Positions 59,396 to 64,000 of a stretch of 64,000 nt of DNA are shown here, piece by piece. The notes under the pieces are model-generated. The model made no database searches and was not told where the DNA came from. It saw nothing but the letters and a program-made list of their open reading frames with translations. The stretch's first letter is position 1; each line of letters opens with the position of its first letter. The DNA is from Desulfovibrio sp. 86 (GTDB taxonomy: Bacteria > Desulfobacterota > Desulfovibrionia > Desulfovibrionales > Desulfovibrionaceae), in NCBI RefSeq assembly GCF_902702915.1, contig NZ_LR738849.1, positions 2,806,001 to 2,870,000 on the forward strand, written 5' to 3'. The translations under genes were made by a program, and so were the position numbers.

Positions 59396-59622
59396 AGAGC
59401 ATGTCCCTTTTTTTAGAGCATTTTGCTTTTGAAACACTCCTTGTTTCAACGCATCATTCTGGCGAAAAACGTGGTTTGCGCCAGAATCCACGCCACTTCG
59501 TGGCGGCTGCCGCCTTCGCGTCAGCAGAGCAATTTCAAGCGGCAGCCGTTGGGCGACGAAGAAGCCTTACGGAGGATGGCGACAGCATCACTAGTGAAAT
59601 TGCTCTAAAGGTAACATGCTCT
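59396..59622. repeat. Composite repeat with family B core, copy B3
   Basis: 227 bp bounded by agagcatgt/acatgctct inverted repeats, with a nested tagagca/tgctcta pair (59414-59420/59601-59607). The core (59430-59540) matches B1 and B2: hairpin ttctggcg...cgccagaa, gaatccacgccacttcgtggcgg. Its right end overlaps the S24 repressor stop codon. Confidence 0.75.
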
Positions 59623-60310
59623 AACGGTATTCGCGCCCGGACCAGAGAACCCGGCCAATAACCCTGAACTGGTCGGCCATGTCGCCGCGCAAGTCCAGGC
59701 TGACAGGAGGATATGCCGGGTTAACGCTGTGCAGTATGATCTTGCCGGGAATTTTGTCAATACGTTTGATATAGATGGCGTCTTCAAAGCCGACAGCGTA
59801 CAGACGGCCGGGGCTGATTTCCGTCTGCCCCTTGTCCAGCAGCACCAGGTCGTTGTCAAAGATTTCAGGCACCATGCTGTCGCCGGATACGCGCATCAGG
59901 ACCATACGCCTGGGATTGCCCTTGCGGCGCAAAAAATCGCCTCTGAAGGCATAGCTGTCATCACTGCGTTCGCTGACTTCAAGACTGCCCGTACCAGCGG
60001 AAAGCCGCGCTTCAGCCAGTGGAATATGGATAAGGTCTGCTTCGCTGTCAGGCGAAGCTGCGGGAAGCTCGCCCTCCGCCGCTTCAGGCAGGTACATGGG
60101 GCCGCTGCCAAAGAAAAGCCAGTGGGCGTTTACGTTGGTTTCCGCCGCGCATTCCTGTATCCAGGCTGGCGGCACTTCGCCGCGTTTGCGCGCGCCGCTG
60201 ACGGATTGGGGGGTGATGCCCAGAGCGCGCGCCAATTCAGCGTCGCTCGCGGCGTTCAGGGACAGCATGAGCCTTTGCAGGGTCGCTTCAAAGCCGGTTT
60301 TTTCGGTCAT
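59621..60310 (-). CDS. CI-type repressor with S24 peptidase domain
   Basis: 229 residues from ATG 60310 (gagg upstream). The N-terminal HTH is of the Bacteriophage CI repressor type: FEATLQRLMLSLNAASDAELARALGITPQSVSGARKRGEVPPAWI, with NAHWLFFG. The C-terminal S24/LexA-like domain has the nucleophile Ser in MRVSGDSMVPEIFDNDLVLLDKG and the general-base Lys in EDAIYIKRID. It would cleave itself after a stress signal and derepress targets. No phage genes surround it. A 23-bp palindrome upstream is a candidate operator. Confidence 0.9.
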   Translation of the reverse strand: MTEKTGFEATLQRLMLSLNAASDAELARALGITPQSVSGARKRGEVPPAWIQECAAETNVNAHWLFFGSGPMYLPEAAEGELPAASPDSEADLIHIPLAEARLSAGTGSLEVSERSDDSYAFRGDFLRRKGNPRRMVLMRVSGDSMVPEIFDNDLVLLDKGQTEISPGRLYAVGFEDAIYIKRIDKIPGKIILHSVNPAYPPVSLDLRGDMADQFRVIGRVLWSGREYR

Positions 60311-60498
60311 GGCATGCCTCGCGGGCCGCGTCAGCCGTGCCTTCAAGCTGGGCATGCCGCGCGGCGGCCTTGAACAGCCCGTGCACTACGGGCTGTGGAG
60401 TTTTGTGAGTGCTGGCAATGTCGCTGACGGGCGGAATGCCCACAAGAAACGTATATGCCTGGGTCAGGCTATCAATCTTGATGCAAGCTGGCAAGAAT

Positions 60499-60521
60499 TT
60501 TATCAACTTTAAGTTGATAAA
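60499..60521. promoter_or_regulatory. 23-bp perfect palindrome, candidate operator
   Basis: tttatcaactt-t-aagttgataaa lies 189 bp upstream of the S24 repressor ATG and 64 bp beyond the 3' end of the FUSC gene. Odd-centred dyads of this kind are typical for CI/LexA-like repressors, so autoregulation is likely. No second copy is seen in the window. Confidence 0.6.
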
Positions 60522-60585
60522 TGTTTTCTATGGGTAATCAAAAAATGATTGATGAAATATATAATTGTTTTTTTACACTGTTGTG

Positions 60586-61596
60586 TCAGTTTTGCGTGCT
60601 TGCGGTTTGTTGTTTTGTCAGCGCTATCAGTCGTAGGGTCAGGTTGGCCACAAGAACGCCGCCGCAGGCCAGGATAGTGTCGATCAGCCGCCAGCCGAGC
60701 AGGGATATGTCGCCCCCCGTGCCCAGCATGGCCATATCCACGAGCAGGAGCACGATGAAGGTAATGATCAGGCTGAACAGCATGTAATGCCCGGCCTGGG
60801 CGTATGGGATGAAGAGGGCGACCAGGGCGATGCAGCCGGCAAGCTGCAGGGGGGCCTGTGTGTTGAATACCACCGGAGCCGCTGCAATAACGCCAAGCAC
60901 CGTGCCCAGGGCCCGGTCGCCTATGCGGCGTAGTTCCGTCGCGCCATCGCTGTGCATGACAAAGAGTACGGTCAGCCCCACCCATGCAGGATGGCTGAAA
61001 TTCATATGGCGCGCTGCCAGCGTGCAGAGCAGCACCGTAAGGGGAACCGCCACGCCAAAAAGGCGGTCGTTGATGGCCCCGCTTGTGAAAGCCTTGAATT
61101 CTTCAAAGGGGCTTGCTCCGTGTCCCTGCCCGCTGCCAAAGGGGATGCCCAGCACGCTGAGCGTCGCGCCCAGAGCAATGCCCGACATATAGAAGACCGC
61201 CGCAGACAGAGAACTGGTCAAGCCAAAATGGGTCAGCAGGGCTGCGGCGGCCATGTTTTTGACCACAAGGCTGAGGTAAGCCTGATCAGGGCGCGGCAGG
61301 GCGGCAAGCCAGCTGAAGAGTACCAGGGGAATAAGGGCAAGATCGTTATTGCCCTGTGTAAAAAAGCCCACAGTGGCGGCCAGGCATACAAGCAGCCCTC
61401 CCGCGCCGATGCACAGCACGCGCGGCAAGGGTGTGTAGCGTGGTGCAATGAACAGGGCGAACAGCGCCCCCATCCCGCCCAGCAAGGTGATATCCGGTTT
61501 GTTCCAGGCCAGGCTGACGGCAATGGGTATGCACATGGCCAGCAGGTAAAGAACGCCTCGAACCATAAGGTCACGTGTTTGCGGGGAAATGGGCAT
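60586..61596 (-). CDS. FUSC-type membrane protein
   Basis: 336 residues; gggagcttgc precedes ATG 61596. About ten hydrophobic segments in two sets of five separated by a polar loop (FGSGQGHGASPFEEFKAFTSGAINDRL). The second set contains PAWVGLTVLFVMHSDGATELRRIGDRALGTVLGVIAAA, the conserved FUSC-family signature (R-x-x-x-R-x-x-GT). Related proteins are aromatic acid or fusaric-acid exporters (AaeB-like) or DUF2955. No adaptor gene is adjacent. Confidence 0.85.
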   Translation of the reverse strand: MPISPQTRDLMVRGVLYLLAMCIPIAVSLAWNKPDITLLGGMGALFALFIAPRYTPLPRVLCIGAGGLLVCLAATVGFFTQGNNDLALIPLVLFSWLAALPRPDQAYLSLVVKNMAAAALLTHFGLTSSLSAAVFYMSGIALGATLSVLGIPFGSGQGHGASPFEEFKAFTSGAINDRLFGVAVPLTVLLCTLAARHMNFSHPAWVGLTVLFVMHSDGATELRRIGDRALGTVLGVIAAAPVVFNTQAPLQLAGCIALVALFIPYAQAGHYMLFSLIITFIVLLLVDMAMLGTGGDISLLGWRLIDTILACGGVLVANLTLRLIALTKQQTASTQN

Positions 61597-61644
61597 GCAA
61601 GCTCCCGAGGAATCAGCGAAAAACGGTTATATTGTGTTTTTGAT

Positions 61645-61686
61645 GCCTATTAATTACATAGTATATAGGCAGGCATACAAAGGTCA
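61645..61686 (-). promoter_or_regulatory. Promoter with overlapping dyad before the FUSC gene
   Basis: On the minus strand TTGACC (61686-61681), a 16-bp spacer and TACTAT (61664-61659). The arms tgcctat (61645-61651) and ataggca (61666-61672) flank the -10, so a bound repressor could block the promoter. The remainder of 61597-62058 holds no gene. Confidence 0.45.
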
Positions 61687-62058
61687 ACGCGCGTATGCCC
61701 GGGATCGTCCAGGCTCGCGCAACGATATCTCCGTTGTTGCCCTTTGCCGCTGGCAACGGCTATGCTGACAGCACAGGCGGGGTTTTGGAATGCCAGCCTG
61801 TTGAAGTCTCACTGAGCTGCCTTGTTTTTTTGGCAACAGCCGACAAGCTGAAAATGCGATACCCCTTCCCTATTGCGGATGGCCGGAAGCAGGTCGTTTT
61901 TGCAGAAACATTTACCGCGCTTTCGCGTCTTAAGAAACGGGCCAAACTGGCGATTAATTGTATATGCTGACGAAACCCAGGAACACGATGGGGAACCGGA
62001 CCCCGGTATGCCACTGAATGCGTCTGAAGGGTGAGAACAGGCAGAGGAGGTTCAGTAC

Positions 62059-64000
62059 ATGACTATCAAAGTAAGGATTATCCTAGGCTTTCTGCTGACC
62101 ATCGCCATCATGGCGGGCAGCACGATATCCTATGTAACCAGTAAAATGCGTGACAACGCCGAACAGGCGTATCTGGAAGCCTCTAGTGAACAGTTGCAGA
62201 TTATGGGCAGCTATATCGAAGGATTTCTTGGCGAAGCCGAGCGCAATCTCTCGGTTCTGGCGGCCAATGAGATGCTGATTAACGCTGAGGGGCTTTTTCC
62301 CAGCTACGTGAACAAAACGGGCGAGACCCTCTATAAGCGCTCCGAGCTTGGTCCGGAGGCCGCCAGGGCCACCCGGCCTTTGGCGCGTCTGGCCGAGGTG
62401 AACCCCGCCTATGCCGAGATTTACGTGGGATACCCTGACGGCAGTTACGGCACTTCAATGAAGGAGGGGCCAGTACCTGGCGGATACAACTCTTCCAAGC
62501 GCCCCTGGTATGTGGGCCGTATGAACTCCAACAAGGACGTGGGCCTCGCCGACAGTTACCTGTCCATTTCCGGCGAACTGGTGCTGGCCGTAACACACAG
62601 TATGCGTGGCCCCAATGGCGAAATCAAGGGCGTACTGGGAGCCGACGTCTCGCTCAAGGGCCTTTCAGACAAGTTCGCCGCGCTGAATTTCGGCCGTACC
62701 GGTTACTTCATGCTTATTGAAAATACGGGGCGCATCCTTTGCGATCCCAGAGACAAGGAGCTTACCGGCAAGATTATTGGCAAGGAGGTCAAGGATCCTG
62801 GGCTGGAACAGCTCTTCAAGGCCAAGGACGGCCTTGTGTTCACACACATAAAGGACGTGTCAGTTCGCGCCAACGTGTTCACCACCCGCTTTGGCTGGAA
62901 GATTGCCGTCATTGAGGATGAGAGCGAAATTTTCGCCAGCGCCAATGAGGCCATCCGTTCCGTGTCTATCATCTATGGCATCGTGACGGTCATCATGCTG
63001 GTTGTGGCCTGGGGCATCGTGCGGTCCATCAACCGTCCTCTGCGTCTGATTGTTGTGGAGGCGGACAAGATTGCCCAGGGCGACCTTAATGTGCGCCTTG
63101 AACCGCGCGATTTTTACGGCGAACTGGCGGAATTGCGGCATTCTTTGATGAATATGGTCAGCAATTTGCAAAATATGATTGCAACCGCGCACCAAAAGAG
63201 CAAGGAGGCTGAAGACCAGGCTCTGCTGGCCAAGGCCGCCACAGAACAGGCCGAAGCAGCGCGGCATCAGGCTGAGAGCGCCAGGCGCGACGGCATGCTG
63301 GCTGCCGCCAGTCAGCTGGAAGAGGTGGTGTCCATCATTTCGTCCGCCTCCAATGAGCTTTCGGCCCGCATAGATCAGTCAAGCCACATATCGACGGAAT
63401 CCGCCAGTCGCCTTGGCGAGGCCGCCACGGCCATGAACGAGATGAACGCCACCGTGCGCGAAGTGGCGGGCAACGCTTCTTCCGCATCGGCCATGTCGGA
63501 CGAGACGCGGGGCAATGCCGAAAACGGCGCGCAGATTGTGCTGCAGGCCCTGAAGAGCATTGATCAGGTTCACAGCGTCTCAATGGAACTCAAGGACGAC
63601 ATGGCGCAACTGAACGAGCATGCCCTGGCCATCAACCGCATCATGGGCGTCATTTCAGATATCGCGGATCAGACCAACCTGCTGGCGCTCAATGCCGCCA
63701 TTGAGGCCGCACGCGCTGGCGACGCCGGGCGGGGTTTTGCCGTGGTTGCCGATGAGGTGCGCAAGCTGGCTGAAAAAACCATGGCGTCCACCCAGGATGT
63801 GGGCAATGCCATCAAGGCGATTCAGGAGAGTACGGCCAAGAGTGTCGGCGGTATGGACAAGGCGCTTGCAGAAGTGGAAACCGCCACCGGCTTTGCCCGT
63901 CAGTCTGGCGAAGCCTTGCGCCAGATTGTGCAGAATGTGGAAACCACGGCGGATCAGGTGCGGGCCATCGCCACGGCCAGTGAAGAGCAGTCTGCCGCCA
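62059..64000 (+). CDS. Methyl-accepting chemotaxis protein, 3' end cut by window edge
   Basis: 647 residues are visible from ATG 62059 (gaggagg 9 nt upstream); there is no stop before the edge. TM1 ([20 protein letters not shown]), then a periplasmic double-Cache domain of about 240 residues ([54 protein letters not shown]). TM2 ([18 protein letters not shown]), HAMP ([26 protein letters not shown]), and a signalling domain with the hairpin tip [38 protein letters not shown]. It senses amino-acid-like or organic-acid ligands and controls CheA (family inference). Confidence 0.95.
   Translation, partial: MTIKVRIILGFLLTIAIMAGSTISYVTSKMRDNAEQAYLEASSEQLQIMGSYIEGFLGEAERNLSVLAANEMLINAEGLFPSYVNKTGETLYKRSELGPEAARATRPLARLAEVNPAYAEIYVGYPDGSYGTSMKEGPVPGGYNSSKRPWYVGRMNSNKDVGLADSYLSISGELVLAVTHSMRGPNGEIKGVLGADVSLKGLSDKFAALNFGRTGYFMLIENTGRILCDPRDKELTGKIIGKEVKDPGLEQLFKAKDGLVFTHIKDVSVRANVFTTRFGWKIAVIEDESEIFASANEAIRSVSIIYGIVTVIMLVVAWGIVRSINRPLRLIVVEADKIAQGDLNVRLEPRDFYGELAELRHSLMNMVSNLQNMIATAHQKSKEAEDQALLAKAATEQAEAARHQAESARRDGMLAAASQLEEVVSIISSASNELSARIDQSSHISTESASRLGEAATAMNEMNATVREVAGNASSASAMSDETRGNAENGAQIVLQALKSIDQVHSVSMELKDDMAQLNEHALAINRIMGVISDIADQTNLLALNAAIEAARAGDAGRGFAVVADEVRKLAEKTMASTQDVGNAIKAIQESTAKSVGGMDKALAEVETATGFARQSGEALRQIVQNVETTADQVRAIATASEEQSAA

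Noticed and set aside
60288..60506. 72-codon frame upstream of the S24 repressor
   Set aside because: Would start at a TTG inside the candidate operator palindrome with no ribosome site, and overlaps the repressor start.
1..64000. CRISPR array, rRNA genes, complete insertion sequences or prophage
   Set aside because: No regularly spaced identical repeats, rRNA signatures, transposase, integrase or phage structural genes were seen.

Overview
The window is a 64 kb, GC-rich (about 60%), gene-dense piece of a chromosome from an anaerobic sulfate-reducing type bacterium. Family Desulfovibrionaceae is the best guess, probably a Desulfovibrio desulfuricans-like organism. This is inferred from gene content and order: rubrerythrin, hypD-hypE, a HesB-like selenoprotein, a YedE/YedF selenium operon, a B12-riboswitch uptake operon, TauE/DUF1634 with a two-component cluster, and the mfd-surA-rodZ-recO-glyQS run. 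No 16S gene or other decisive marker is present.

Layout. 1-9.7 kb: periplasmic protease ctpA and a divergent polysaccharide deacetylase (cut by the left edge), rubrerythrin, a DUF985 cupin plus YigZ, an orphan RND adaptor lipoprotein and arginine decarboxylase speA. 10-13.8 kb: a CHASE-GGDEF diguanylate cyclase, then about 2 kb of gene-poor, partly AT-rich DNA with tiny ORFs and one unknown secreted protein beside tRNA-Arg(ACG). 13.9-25.4 kb: a minus-strand housekeeping run in the order mfd, SurA-like lipoprotein, surA, rodZ-like, recO, glyQ, glyS, rpsT. 25.6-30.2 kb: a selenium region. It holds tandem HesB/IscA genes, one with an in-frame UGA at the conserved cysteine; pyrR; and yedE-yedF-DUF3343 plus a sugar-kinase-fold gene. 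30.4-37 kb: phosphoesterase, folate cyclo-ligase, pgeF, then a cobalamin riboswitch driving btuC-btuD-btuF-cbiL. 37-48.7 kb: hypD-hypE, argC, DUF1844, a class V aminotransferase, a DUF945 protein and the NAD operon nadC-nadA-nadB. 48.9-58.2 kb: mgtE, a LuxR-type regulator, TauE/DUF1634, and a five-gene kinase/regulator cluster. 58.4-64 kb: an LprI-like protein, an S24 repressor, a FUSC-type membrane protein and a chemoreceptor cut by the right edge.

The most striking findings are (i) the UGA-containing HesB-like gene with a bacterial SECIS-like hairpin, beside a cysteine paralog and opposite a selenium transport/trafficking operon; and (ii) at least four families of 120-165 bp structured dispersed repeats (called A-D here) in the intergenic spaces. 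Some copies show compensatory base changes in their stems. One family A copy lies inside the B12 riboswitch leader, between aptamer and terminator.

All coordinates and translations were read by eye from the sequence. Family names rest on recognised motifs, not database searches.
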